Assembly (NCBI GenBank): GCA_025362915.1
Contig: JANYEU010000233.1
Location: forward strand, 1-13,260
DNA: 13,260 nucleotides
Source of the DNA: Chitinophagaceae bacterium
GTDB taxonomy: Bacteria; Bacteroidota; Bacteroidia; Chitinophagales; Chitinophagaceae
Direction of reading: 5' to 3'
How positions within the stretch are numbered: the stretch's first letter is position 1; each line of letters begins with the position of its first letter. This document shows positions 1-6,580 of the stretch, one piece after another. The notes beneath the pieces are model-generated. The model ran no database searches, was not told the DNA's origin, and worked only from the letters and a program-made list of their open reading frames with translations. The position numbers and the translations under genes are program-made.

Positions 1-2
1 GA

Positions 3-752
3 AACGCATTAAACGAAATTGAGTTTTTGATCAAAAAAGGAATGTTTATAGAATTGAAAGATATTATTATTGCCAACCCAGAAGTTTCAATGGATGATGA
101 CGATAGAAAATTGGCTGACTTTATTATGAAATTAAATAAACGTCAAGCCGATGCCGCTGCTTCCAAAGATGAAGAAACCAGAGCAAAATTATATTGGCAA
201 CATGATGAATTAAATACAAGATTGTGGTGCCGATTAGCTAACTCTTGTAATAATGCAATCTTTTCAGTCCCTTCATTTAGCAATTTTAGCACCTTTGGAA
301 TGAGTGATACAACAAAGGAAACTGCTTACAAAATCGTACACAAGTTGCTTCCTTTACCTTCTGACGATACGCCATGGGAAAAGATTTTTGATTTTAAAAA
401 TGATAGTGAAAGCCAATTGAAACTTTATGCACTTAGGAATTGGATGAATGACTTGTCTGAGAATATAAGAACAGATGAATTGGAAGACAAAATAAAATAT
501 TTACTAAATCAGTATAATCAAAGCCTCAAACAACATAGAATTTCGACGAAAGTAACCACAATACGTACTCTTGTGACAACTATCCCAAAAGCTTTATCAG
601 AACTAATAAGACTAAAATTTGACGGCGCAATTGGGGCTTTCTTTACTGTTGCAGAACAACAGGTAAATTTTAAAAAATTCAAACAACTATCGGAACTTCC
701 TGGACATGAAATTGCTTATATAACTCATGTGAATGAAAAAATAAATAAATAA
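3..752 (+). CDS. Hypothetical protein, 5'-truncated by window edge
   Basis: The frame is open to the left edge of the window (first complete codon at 3) and ends with TAA at 750-752, so the gene very probably starts upstream. Inside the window a TTG at 27 and an ATG at 42 could serve as starts, but neither is required. About 249 residues are visible. They are mostly charged and helical-looking, with no signal peptide or membrane segment. Visible landmarks are a stretch of four aspartates near the first third (SMDDDDRK), a tryptophan-containing segment PWEKIFDFKND in the middle, and a C-terminal segment ending in LPGHEIAYI before a lysine-rich tail. I cannot assign a family or function. It is followed by a 306-nt gap full of hairpin repeats and shows no operon link to the next gene. 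Confidence 0.7.
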   Translation, partial: NALNEIEFLIKKGMFIELKDIIIANPEVSMDDDDRKLADFIMKLNKRQADAAASKDEETRAKLYWQHDELNTRLWCRLANSCNNAIFSVPSFSNFSTFGMSDTTKETAYKIVHKLLPLPSDDTPWEKIFDFKNDSESQLKLYALRNWMNDLSENIRTDELEDKIKYLLNQYNQSLKQHRISTKVTTIRTLVTTIPKALSELIRLKFDGAIGAFFTVAEQQVNFKKFKQLSELPGHEIAYITHVNEKINK

Positions 753-765
753 AATTAATCTCCCA

Positions 766-842
766 CTCGCGCAAGTCTCCCGAAGGATGACTTGTGTGTA
801 CCAGTCAAGCCAGTTTGTAACTGGAATATGCTTAGATAAAAT
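766..842. repeat. REP-like repeat, copy A (77 bp, two hairpins)
   Basis: The segment is about 90% identical, without gaps (69 of 77 positions by hand count), to 1912-1988. It contains two dyads. In the first, 768-777 pairs with 789-798, a 10-bp stem counting two G-U pairs with core CAAGTC/GACTTG. The second is the perfect CCAGTT-TGT-AACTGG at 810-824. Wobble pairs in the stem suggest selection or folding as single strand. Repetitive palindromes of this kind resemble REP/RAYT-type or other non-autonomous elements; that identity is inferred. Confidence 0.75.
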
Positions 843-868
843 CAGCTAGTCCAGATGTTAGCAAGGCT

Positions 869-971
869 GTTCGTTGATGTTAAGCGAAGCGCATCACGAA
901 CTGGCAGATAAACGGGATATTTATCCCGCTAGTGCATAATACCTTCCCCGCTGGTGCAAGCGTGCCGCTTG
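869..971. repeat. Cluster of three further hairpins
   Basis: Three dyads follow copy A in close order. The first pairs 869-879 with 892-901 (GTTCGTTGATG against CATCACGAAC, one bulged base). The second is a perfect 7-bp stem, CGGGATA-TT-TATCCCG, at 914-929. The third is CAAGCG-TGC-CGCTTG at 957-971. The phrase CCCGCT(A/G)GTGCA occurs twice (925-936 and 947-958). The density of palindromes indicates composite intergenic repeats, not coding sequence. Confidence 0.6.
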
Positions 972-991
972 TGTCACTCGCTAATGTTTTT

Positions 992-1025
992 GCAGCTACT
1001 TCTTTTTAGGGGTAGCTGCTTTTTT
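992..1025 (+). terminator. Intrinsic terminator upstream of the DUF4160 gene
   Basis: GCAGCTA at 992-998 pairs perfectly with TAGCTGC at 1013-1019. The stem is extendable by a C-G and a T-G pair, and six T residues follow at 1020-1025. It would stop transcription leaving the upstream gene and repeat field, and so insulates the small gene pair starting at 1059. Confidence 0.65.
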
Positions 1026-1058
1026 AGTTGGGGGGGGTGTATATTTGTGAAAAATAAC

Positions 1059-1328
1059 ATGCCCGTCATTTCAATGTTTTACGGAATTATTATCAGGATG
1101 TTTTATTTTGATAATAAAGAACATCAATTGCCGCATATTCATATAGAATATTCAGATAAAAAAGCAGTGTTGTCAATTCCTGATGGTAACTTACTAGCTG
1201 GTGACTTTCCCGCCAACAAGTTGAAATTAGTTCAAGCTTGGGTTGAAATTCATAAAGATGAATTGATGGCCGACTGGACTTTAGCTGTAAGTGGTAGTAC
1301 TGTGTTTAAAATTGATGCCCTAAAATAA
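1059..1328 (+). CDS. DUF4160 domain protein
   Basis: This is an 89-residue protein that matches, from memory of the family, the DUF4160 pattern along its entire length: an N-terminal MPVISMFYGIIIRMF, a histidine-rich LPHIHIEY (residues 24-31), a KAVLSIPDG strand, and a C-terminal helix with VEIHKDELMADW. The ATG at 1059 is chosen because the family begins with MPxISxFYG. A GTG at 1047 is in frame, and a longer extension to 954 would translate a repeat hairpin and terminator, so it is rejected. The biochemical function is not established. It is followed after 7 nt by a DUF2442 gene, a pairing seen in many bacteria, which suggests a two-gene module. A toxin-antitoxin-like role is only a hypothesis. 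Both proteins are soluble, with no secretion signal. Confidence 0.9.
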   Translation: MPVISMFYGIIIRMFYFDNKEHQLPHIHIEYSDKKAVLSIPDGNLLAGDFPANKLKLVQAWVEIHKDELMADWTLAVSGSTVFKIDALK

Positions 1329-1335
1329 AATAGTT

Positions 1336-1566
1336 ATGAGAAATATTCAAAGTATATTAGCTACTGATACTTTTCAATTAGAATGTGTGTTTGATGATGG
1401 GGTAAAAAAAACAGCAGACATTACCCCCTATTTAAACGCAGAAGCTTTTAAGCCACTCACAGATATTCATATTTTTAAGCAAGTAAAGAACAACAAAAAT
1501 TATGTTTCATGGCATAATGAAGAAGTAGATTTAAGCGCAGATACAATTTGGCATATAGGTATCTAA
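1336..1566 (+). CDS. DUF2442 domain protein
   Basis: This 76-residue protein has the DUF2442 layout: an N-terminal strand segment (TFQLECVFDDGVKKTADITPYL), a central region around FKPLTDIHIFKQV, and a C-terminal YVSWHNEEVDLSADTIW. The ATG at 1336 lies 7 nt after the stop of the DUF4160 gene, so the two are almost certainly co-transcribed and probably translationally coupled. No catalytic residues can be named. The family is small, soluble and uncharacterised. The pair lies between two copies of a 77-bp hairpin repeat, which may mean it arrived or moved with them. No terminator with a clear T-tract follows it. Confidence 0.9.
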   Translation: MRNIQSILATDTFQLECVFDDGVKKTADITPYLNAEAFKPLTDIHIFKQVKNNKNYVSWHNEEVDLSADTIWHIGI

Positions 1567-1633
1567 CAAACAACTGGCTGAGCGCAGTACCATCTAGCGC
1601 AGGTCTCCTCCGCTGCCCTAGCTAGTCCTCGTC

Positions 1634-1699
1634 ACTCGCTTATATCTGTAAGGACAGTGCATGTGTTTCACGTGTTCATTCGCTAAGATTACTTGCAAA
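1634..1699. repeat. Intergenic repeat, copy C1
   Basis: The segment matches 1821-1887 closely. Its final 24 bases, from GTTCATTCGC to TTGCAAA, are identical in both copies. It contains the small dyads CTGT-AAGG-ACAG and CATGTG-TTT-CACGTG (one G-U). Both copies are preceded by GCTAGTC. It is likely a non-coding dispersed repeat related to the neighbouring REP-like elements. Confidence 0.65.
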
Positions 1700-1820
1700 C
1701 ACCCCCCAGCTAGTCTCAATATTTCATCTACACAGAAACCCATTCTGGGATAGTAAAGAGGAATAGCTGTAAGTACTTGTAGATAATCTCCTACAGTTAA
1801 ATTTCTCAGTAAAGCTAGTC

Positions 1821-1887
1821 ATTCGCTTATATCTACAAGGGCTAGTGCACGTGTTTCAGGTGTTCATTCGCTAAGATTACTTGCAAA
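1821..1887. repeat. Intergenic repeat, copy C2
   Basis: This is the second copy of the C repeat, differing from C1 by a handful of substitutions and one indel. It shares the phrase GCTAGTGCAC with the hairpin cluster near 929-936. It ends 25 bp before repeat copy B, giving a compact array of unlike repeats. Confidence 0.65.
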
Positions 1888-1911
1888 TATTTTATAACAT
1901 CATTTCCTCCT

Positions 1912-1988
1912 CTCGCGCAAGTCTTCCGTAGGATGACTTGTGTGTACAAGTAGAACCAGTTTGTAACTGGAATTCGCTTAGATAAAAT
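1912..1988. repeat. REP-like repeat, copy B (77 bp, two hairpins)
   Basis: This is a same-orientation, ungapped counterpart of 766-842. Both dyads are conserved: 1914-1923 with 1935-1944, and the perfect CCAGTT-TGT-AACTGG at 1956-1970. Most differences fall in loops or between the hairpins, which is what selection on the structures would give. Together with copy A it brackets the DUF4160-DUF2442 pair. Confidence 0.75.
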
Positions 1989-2198
1989 TCAGGAAAAGAA
2001 GGTTCTACCAAACAGATTTTCAACAAACACTTCCTTTGTGGAATACGCTAAAATCATCAGCCAGTCGGCAGATATCAATGCTGTTTTGAAGCAAGATAGA
2101 ACTTGCGAATAAGAAGATTTGTAATCCATTTAAAAGAAAAATACTCCTTCTTCCCTATTCAATAGTATATTCAAACCCATGAGGAACAGCAAATAATC

Positions 2199-2354
2199 AT
2201 GAAAACGATAGAAGCTAGATTTACAGCAAAAACCACACTACTCATATAAGGCGCAAAAGGGAAAATTGACAATCAAGGTAGGCTGACAGATGTGGCAACC
2301 GAGCGCGCACTAAAAAGTTTTCTGATTTGTTTTGCGAAATTGATGAGGACATAA
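2199..2354 (+). pseudogene. Possible remnant of a flavin reductase C-terminus
   Basis: From the ATG at 2199 one frame reads MKTIEARFTAKTTLLI, an in-frame TAA at 2247-2249, then GAKGKIDNQGRLTD followed by VATERALKSFLICFAKLM, and stops at 2352. The motif of a small acidic turn then GRLTD followed by an amphipathic helix resembles the C-terminal end of NAD(P)H-dependent FMN reductase-like proteins. If so, only the last quarter of the gene survives and it carries a nonsense codon. The resemblance is by eye only and could be chance. Confidence 0.25.
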
Positions 2355-2500
2355 TTGGGAACAGTGAACGGTAATCAGTTAGTATTACTCATTCACTGGT
2401 TAATTGTTGTAGATACTGGCAACTTATCAACATCGGAATGCCAAGTGTTAAAAAAAGAATACGTTGCACCACTTAATTATGCTGTTTATTGCATAGCTAC

Positions 2501-2528
2501 TTGTTTTTATTGGCAAAGAATAGTATTG
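2501..2528 (+). promoter_or_regulatory. Candidate promoter for parE
   Basis: TTG at 2501-2503 is followed after 17 nt by TAGTATTG at 2521-2528, one mismatch from the Bacteroidota -7 consensus TAnnTTTG. The spacing is at the short end of what is accepted. A start near 2535 would give a leader of about 25 nt before the parE ATG at 2561. Confidence 0.4.
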
Positions 2529-2560
2529 TGCAAGTATAAACAGGATATAAAACAACACTT

Positions 2561-4441
2561 ATGGCAACATCTAATTACGAAGAAAGTGACATCCGAAGTC
2601 TCGATTGGCGGGAACATATACGTCTGAGACCGGGTATGTACATAGGTAAGCTGGGCGATGGCACGATGGCGGATGATGGCATTTATGTGTTGATAAAGGA
2701 GGTGATGGACAACTGTATTGATGAACACATGATGGGCCATGGCAAGCACATTGACATTACTTTAAAAGATAAGGTGGTTACCATCAGGGATTATGGGCGT
2801 GGCATCCCTTTGGGGAAAGTGGTAGATGTGGTAAGCAAGATAAATACGGGTGCCAAGTACGATAGCAAGGCTTTTCAGAAGAGTGTGGGACTGAATGGTG
2901 TGGGTACAAAAGCGGTAAATGCACTAAGCAGTTACTTTAAGGTGACTGCCTATAGGGATGGCAAACAAAAGGCTGCCGAATTTGAAAGGGGGATATTGGT
3001 AAAGGAACATATCGAAGAACTCTCCACCGAAGAAAATGGTACGCACGTAGCTTTTATTGCGGATGATACCATTTTTAAGAACTATCACTTTTTGCATGAA
3101 TACATTGATAACCAATTATGGAACTATTGCTATCTGAATGCAGGATTGATCATAGATTTCAATAACAAGAAGTATGTAAGCAAGAATGGATTGCACGATT
3201 TACTGAAGAGAAAGACGCCAGAAGATGAGCTTCGATATCCCATCATACACCTAAAAGGAGAAGATATAGAGGTTGCCATCAGCCATAATAATGACTATGG
3301 TGAAGACATATTTTCTTTTGTAAACGGACAATACACCACACAAGGGGGTACGCACCAACAGGCATTTAGGGAAGCGTATGTGAAGACAATACGCGACTTT
3401 TATAAGAAAGATTATGAAGCAGCCGACATCAGGCAGAGTATTGTTGCGGCCGTAGCTGTAAGGGTACAGGAGCCTGTGTTTGAAAGCCAGACCAAGACAA
3501 AGTTAGGTTCGCAAACCGTGAGCGAAGGCGGTAAGACGATGAAGAACTTTATTCAGGAATTCCTTAGCAAGGAACTGGATAACTTCCTGCATAAGAATCC
3601 TACCATTGCCGATTCTTTAAAGAAACGAATTGAGCAAAGCGAAAGGGAAAGAAAAGAATTGAGTGGCATCAGGAAACTAGCAAATGACCGTGCCAAGAAA
3701 GCCAACCTACACAACAAGAAACTACGGGATTGTAGGATGCACTTTAATGAAGAGCCGCCTGTGAAGAACCGAGATGAATACATGCTGGCACAAAAGAATA
3801 CCACCGTTTTTATTACGGAAGGCGATAGTGCAAGTGGTTCTATTACCAAGGCAAGGAATGTTGATACACAAGCTGTATTTAGTTTGCGGGGTAAACCACT
3901 GAACAGCTTTGGATTGACTAAAAAAGTGGTGTATGAGAATGAGGAGTTCAATCTATTGCAACATGCACTGAACATAGAAGATGGGTTGGAGGGATTACGG
4001 TTTAACAAGGTGGTGATAGCCACCGATGCTGATGTGGATGGAATGCACATTAGGCTATTATTGATGACTTTCTTTCTGCAGTTCTTCCCCGACTTGGTAA
4101 AGCGTGGACATGTGTATATATTGGAAACACCATTATTTAGGGTTAGAAATAAGCAGGAAACAATCTATTGCTATGATGAAACAGAAAAGCAAGCTGCGGT
4201 AAAGAAACTGGGCAACAAGCCTGAGATTACCCGCTTTAAAGGATTGGGAGAGATTAGTCCGGGGGAATTTGAACGTTTCATCACACAGGATATGCGCTTG
4301 CAACCGGTATTCTTGGATCAAGGGGAACACATACAACAACTCCTAGAGTACTATATGGGTAAAAATACCCCACAAAGGCAGGACTTCATTATTGCGAACC
4401 TTAAGTTTGAAGTAGATATTGTGGAAGAAGTTGCCGTTTAA
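2561..4441 (+). CDS. parE: DNA topoisomerase IV subunit B (ParE)
   Basis: This 626-residue type IIA topoisomerase ATPase subunit, with its A-subunit partner, decatenates and relaxes chromosomes using ATP. The N-terminal GHKL ATPase shows EVMDN (E47, N51), DYGRGIP (77-83) and the nucleotide loop GLNGVGTK (110-117). The transducer carries GGTHQ (262-266) and the QTK loop (310-312). The TOPRIM domain has EGDSASG (420-426, catalytic glutamate E420), LRGKPLN and DADVDG (489-494, metal-binding aspartates). RFKGLGEI (558-565) closes the core. The length fits the Bacteroidota ParE/GyrB-like group without the proteobacterial GyrB insert. GyrB of the same organism would be similar, so the ParE call rests on overall pattern and on details such as DVDGMHIR and EISPGEF. 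The ATG at 2561 is the only sensible start. The usual parC partner is not next to it: a DUF1835 gene follows after 56 nt. Confidence 0.88.
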   Translation: MATSNYEESDIRSLDWREHIRLRPGMYIGKLGDGTMADDGIYVLIKEVMDNCIDEHMMGHGKHIDITLKDKVVTIRDYGRGIPLGKVVDVVSKINTGAKYDSKAFQKSVGLNGVGTKAVNALSSYFKVTAYRDGKQKAAEFERGILVKEHIEELSTEENGTHVAFIADDTIFKNYHFLHEYIDNQLWNYCYLNAGLIIDFNNKKYVSKNGLHDLLKRKTPEDELRYPIIHLKGEDIEVAISHNNDYGEDIFSFVNGQYTTQGGTHQQAFREAYVKTIRDFYKKDYEAADIRQSIVAAVAVRVQEPVFESQTKTKLGSQTVSEGGKTMKNFIQEFLSKELDNFLHKNPTIADSLKKRIEQSERERKELSGIRKLANDRAKKANLHNKKLRDCRMHFNEEPPVKNRDEYMLAQKNTTVFITEGDSASGSITKARNVDTQAVFSLRGKPLNSFGLTKKVVYENEEFNLLQHALNIEDGLEGLRFNKVVIATDADVDGMHIRLLLMTFFLQFFPDLVKRGHVYILETPLFRVRNKQETIYCYDETEKQAAVKKLGNKPEITRFKGLGEISPGEFERFITQDMRLQPVFLDQGEHIQQLLEYYMGKNTPQRQDFIIANLKFEVDIVEEVAV

Positions 4442-4497
4442 CTTATGATAGTAATTATTTGTTTTATAATAGACCCCATAAGAATAAGATTAAAAAG

Positions 4498-5301
4498 ATG
4501 ATACATATTGTTTTTAATGAGCTGGATATTGCAGTATTGCAACAGGCAATAGAATTAGATTCTTCTCTACAAGGAACTATCATCCAGATAAAGGATGATT
4601 TTGGCGTAGGACTAATCAAGGACATTTATGAACCAGAAGGATATAGGAATAGGCGGAACTGGTGGCAGGAAGTGTTGGAATTTACACCCTACACAGAACA
4701 GATAGATTTGGTGGATGATAAACTAACCGTGCATCAACTCCTCAAACAATTAACGGAAGATACCAGCTTGGAAGTGTGGCTATGGATGGGGCAAAACCAA
4801 CATGATGTATGTGGTTATTATTGGTTAATGGGTCAACTGAAGGACTTTCAAGGGAGGATTCAGGTATTATATCTCAATAATCTTCCTTTTATCAATGAAA
4901 AGGGAGGCATCTTCTATCCTACCAACCTACATCAGATTCTTCCAAAAGAGTTCCTGAAAGCCAAGAAATTGGCAAGGACAATTACACTGAGTGAGTTTGA
5001 ATTAGATCCTGACGAGTGGAACAAGCTGTGTAATGAAAATGGGTATGTTAGACTATTGGAAGGTGGTAAGAAGATAGTAAGCAAACCTGCTGACCATCAT
5101 GACAAGGAACTGCTTGGCTTATTGAATGAAGAACCTCAAAAGCTATCTAAGCTTTTGTCGATTGTATATAATAAGACTACCATAAAGGCAAGCGATGTGT
5201 TTATTATCTGGCGTTTGCGAATATTGAGCAGCGAAGGAAGGTTACTGGTAGATGGTGATTGGGAAAGGGGTTGGAAAGAGATTGGGTTTTCTGCCAGATA
5301 A
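4498..5301 (+). CDS. DUF1835/DUF3658 domain protein
   Basis: This 267-residue soluble protein begins MIHIVFNELDIAVLQQA, the typical beta-alpha opening of DUF1835. A region with WWQEV (55-59) and LWMGQNQHDVCGYYWL (95-110) is followed by a C-terminal part (about 165-267) with the DUF3658-like SEFELDPDEW and SSEGRLLVDGDWERGW. The ATG at 4498 is preferred over an in-frame TTG at 4459 because the family starts with MIHIVF-like sequence and the extension is lysine-rich and unlike the family. The function is unknown; the family is often annotated only by DUF number. It lies 56 nt after parE on the same strand with no terminator between, so co-transcription is likely. No nuclease or kinase motif can be pointed to. 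Confidence 0.85.
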   Translation: MIHIVFNELDIAVLQQAIELDSSLQGTIIQIKDDFGVGLIKDIYEPEGYRNRRNWWQEVLEFTPYTEQIDLVDDKLTVHQLLKQLTEDTSLEVWLWMGQNQHDVCGYYWLMGQLKDFQGRIQVLYLNNLPFINEKGGIFYPTNLHQILPKEFLKAKKLARTITLSEFELDPDEWNKLCNENGYVRLLEGGKKIVSKPADHHDKELLGLLNEEPQKLSKLLSIVYNKTTIKASDVFIIWRLRILSSEGRLLVDGDWERGWKEIGFSAR

Positions 5302-5468
5302 TTATTGTTACAGTATCAAGACACATTATCATGGGATTCTACTGCTATTGAGCCGTACATAACTAAATGTTTTACTTTTAAGGTATGGAATCTACTTGAA
5401 TTGGTTATTTGAATGTACTCGGGTTGACATTCATTGCATAGCAAATACCCTTGGTTAGCAATTTAAAA
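5302..5468. other. Intergenic stretch before the pheA promoter
   Basis: This stretch of 167 nt lies between the DUF1835 gene and the pheA promoter. I see no gene and no clear intrinsic terminator for the parE transcript. Confidence 0.5.
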
Positions 5469-5499
5469 TTTGTCAACTTGTTGCCTGTTACTATATTTG
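5469..5499 (+). promoter_or_regulatory. Promoter of the pheA leader and operon
   Basis: TTTG at 5469-5472, then exactly 19 nt, then TATATTTG at 5492-5499, a perfect match to the Bacteroidota TTTG ... TAnnTTTG promoter. The expected start is about 5504-5507, so the leader ORF that begins with ATG at 5507 would have almost no 5' untranslated region and may be translated as a leaderless message. This is the best promoter match I found in the window. Confidence 0.75.
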
Positions 5500-5506
5500 A
5501 AGCCTG

Positions 5507-5596
5507 ATGAGAGAACAAATAGCAATTGAACGATTTTACTTCTTCTTTTGTTTCTATTTTAGAACAAGTGGGAGGGTTGTGTTTGCTAAAGCTTAA
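5507..5596 (+). CDS. Phe/Tyr-rich leader peptide of pheA attenuator
   Basis: This 29-codon ORF begins with ATG at 5507 and ends with TAA at 5594. It starts MREQIAIER and then has nine residues FYFFFCFYF (codons 10-18, 5534-5560): six Phe, two Tyr and one Cys. It ends RTSGRVVFAKA. This is the hallmark of a ribosome-sensing leader peptide for phenylalanine supply. An in-frame stop at 5498-5500 fixes the ORF to this start. It sits just after the promoter and 24 nt before an intrinsic terminator, and the first structural gene behind that is prephenate dehydratase, which makes the Phe precursor. If charged tRNA-Phe is scarce, the ribosome should stall at 5534-5560 and leave 5573-5585 free for an antiterminator. 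If it proceeds to the stop codon it would cover 5573-5585 and allow the terminator. No Shine-Dalgarno is visible, as expected in this phylum. Confidence 0.8.
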   Translation: MREQIAIERFYFFFCFYFRTSGRVVFAKA

Positions 5597-5626
5597 ATGA
5601 GTAACTAAGAAACAACATACAATCCT
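5573..5626 (+). promoter_or_regulatory. Antiterminator pairing of the pheA attenuator
   Basis: Segment 5573-5582 (AGGGTTGTGT) can pair with 5617-5626 (ATACAATCCT) in ten consecutive pairs, two of them G-U. Three more pairs (5583-5585 with 5613-5615) follow after one bulged C at 5616. This takes up 5621-5626, six of the ten bases of the terminator's 5' arm, so the two structures exclude each other. The 5' arm overlaps codons 23-27 of the leader ORF, where a ribosome finishing translation would mask it. The pairing was found by hand and is predicted only. Confidence 0.65.
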
Positions 5627-5650
5627 GACCGATAGGTTGGGATTTTTTTT
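5621..5650 (+). terminator. Intrinsic terminator (attenuator) before pheA
   Basis: AATCCTGACC (5621-5630) pairs with GGTTGGGATT (5635-5644) around a GATA loop, ten pairs of which two are G-U. A run of eight T (5643-5650) follows. It ends only 34 nt before the pheA ATG, and I see no adequate promoter in those 34 nt. Transcription of pheA should therefore have to read through it, which marks it as an attenuator and not an end-of-gene terminator. Confidence 0.8.
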
Positions 5651-5684
5651 GCCCTTAAATGAAAATAGATTTTCACTAACGATT

Positions 5685-6545
5685 ATGAACGAGACAGACT
5701 TAAAAAGCAAGCAGAAGAAAGCAGTATCCATTCAAGGATACGAAGGTAGTTTTCACCAAATGGCCGCTGAAAAATACTTTGGTGATGAAGTAACTGTTAT
5801 CCCATGTGCAACATTCAGGGATGTACTAAAGATTGCAGAGGATAAGAAACAGAGTACGGGCGGGGTGATGGCAATAGAAAACTCCATTGCAGGGAGTATA
5901 TTGCCTAACTATACGTTGCTTCAAAATAATAATAAGCTAAAGATAACCGGTGAAATATACCTGCCTATTGCGCAGCACCTGATGGTGAATCCAGGCGTTA
6001 AGCTGGAAGATGTGCATGAGGTTCATTCCCATCACATGGCCATCCAGCAATGTATGGAATATCTGGGTGAAAGACATTGGAAATTGGTGGAAACAGAAGA
6101 TACGGCACTGAGTGCAAAGCATGTTTTTCAGCGCAAAAGCAAACATATTGCAGCAGTGGCAAGTAAGCTGGCAGCAGATATGTTTGGGCTGGAGATAGTG
6201 GCAGAAAACATTCATACGCAAAAGAATAATTATACCCGCTTTTTGATTTTGGAACGCATAGCGGAAGCAGAACCTGTGCTTAATGCCAACAAGGCCTCCA
6301 TCAATTTTATTACCGACCATACAAAAGGAAGTCTTGCAAAAGTGCTTACGCTTATTGCAGGAGAAGATATAAACCTGAGCAAGCTACAGAGTATGCCGAT
6401 AGCGGGAACCAACTTTAAGTATAGCTTTCATGCCGACCTTGAATTTGCATCCTTGCAACAGTTTAATAATGTATTGCAGGAAATAGATAAATGTACAGAA
6501 CATATAAAGGTATTTGGAGTGTATAGGAACGGACAGGAAGGGTAA
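5685..6545 (+). CDS. pheA: Prephenate dehydratase with ACT domain (PheA)
   Basis: This 286-residue cytosolic enzyme converts prephenate to phenylpyruvate, the penultimate step of phenylalanine synthesis. The catalytic part (about 12-190) shows GYEGSFHQ (18-25), AIENSIAG (63-70), HSHHMAIQQC (114-123), DTALSAK (139-145) and the diagnostic NNYTRF (181-186, with the catalytic T184 of the TRF motif). An ACT regulatory domain follows (about 206-280). No chorismate mutase domain is fused. In the ACT domain the positions of the classical Phe-binding GALV and ESRP motifs read GSLA (215-218) and QSMP (235-238), so feedback by Phe may differ from the enterobacterial enzyme. The ATG at 5685 is chosen because an earlier TTG at 5637 lies inside the terminator. 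Expression is probably controlled by the upstream leader-peptide attenuator. A gene of unknown function starts 35 nt downstream, with no terminator between. Confidence 0.95.
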   Translation: MNETDLKSKQKKAVSIQGYEGSFHQMAAEKYFGDEVTVIPCATFRDVLKIAEDKKQSTGGVMAIENSIAGSILPNYTLLQNNNKLKITGEIYLPIAQHLMVNPGVKLEDVHEVHSHHMAIQQCMEYLGERHWKLVETEDTALSAKHVFQRKSKHIAAVASKLAADMFGLEIVAENIHTQKNNYTRFLILERIAEAEPVLNANKASINFITDHTKGSLAKVLTLIAGEDINLSKLQSMPIAGTNFKYSFHADLEFASLQQFNNVLQEIDKCTEHIKVFGVYRNGQEG

Positions 6546-6580
6546 GCAGTAGCAGCCGGTTGCTCGTTTAAACTAAAATT

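Larger units (their letters stand above)
1567..2198. other. Repeat-rich intergenic region, no gene seen
   Basis: I see no credible coding frame here. The stretch holds two copies of a roughly 66-bp repeat (1634-1699, 1821-1887), repeat copy B (1912-1988) and a degenerate relative of the A/B repeat start at 1594-1614. The octamer AGCTAGTC occurs at 1620-1627, 1708-1715 and 1813-1820, and also at 844-851. From 1989 to 2198 there are only short frames with stops, and I recognise nothing. Confidence 0.6.

Noticed and set aside
954..1058. N-terminal extension of the DUF4160 gene to a GTG at 954
   Set aside because: The extension translates a repeat hairpin and an intrinsic terminator and is Cys/Phe-rich without family resemblance; the family begins at the ATG at 1059.
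2355..2627. 90-codon forward frame overlapping the parE start
   Set aside because: It overlaps parE in another frame, starts with TTG, and has no recognisable content.
3553..4050. 165-codon antisense frame within parE
   Set aside because: It is a Ser/Leu/Phe-rich mirror of a well-supported gene with no independent evidence.
5659..5679. Six-codon ORF between the attenuator and pheA
   Set aside because: It is too short and lacks any residue bias or signal; it is probably chance.
5405..5731. 108-codon antisense frame across the pheA leader region
   Set aside because: It has no family resemblance and would run antisense through the promoter, leader and terminator, which explain the sequence better.
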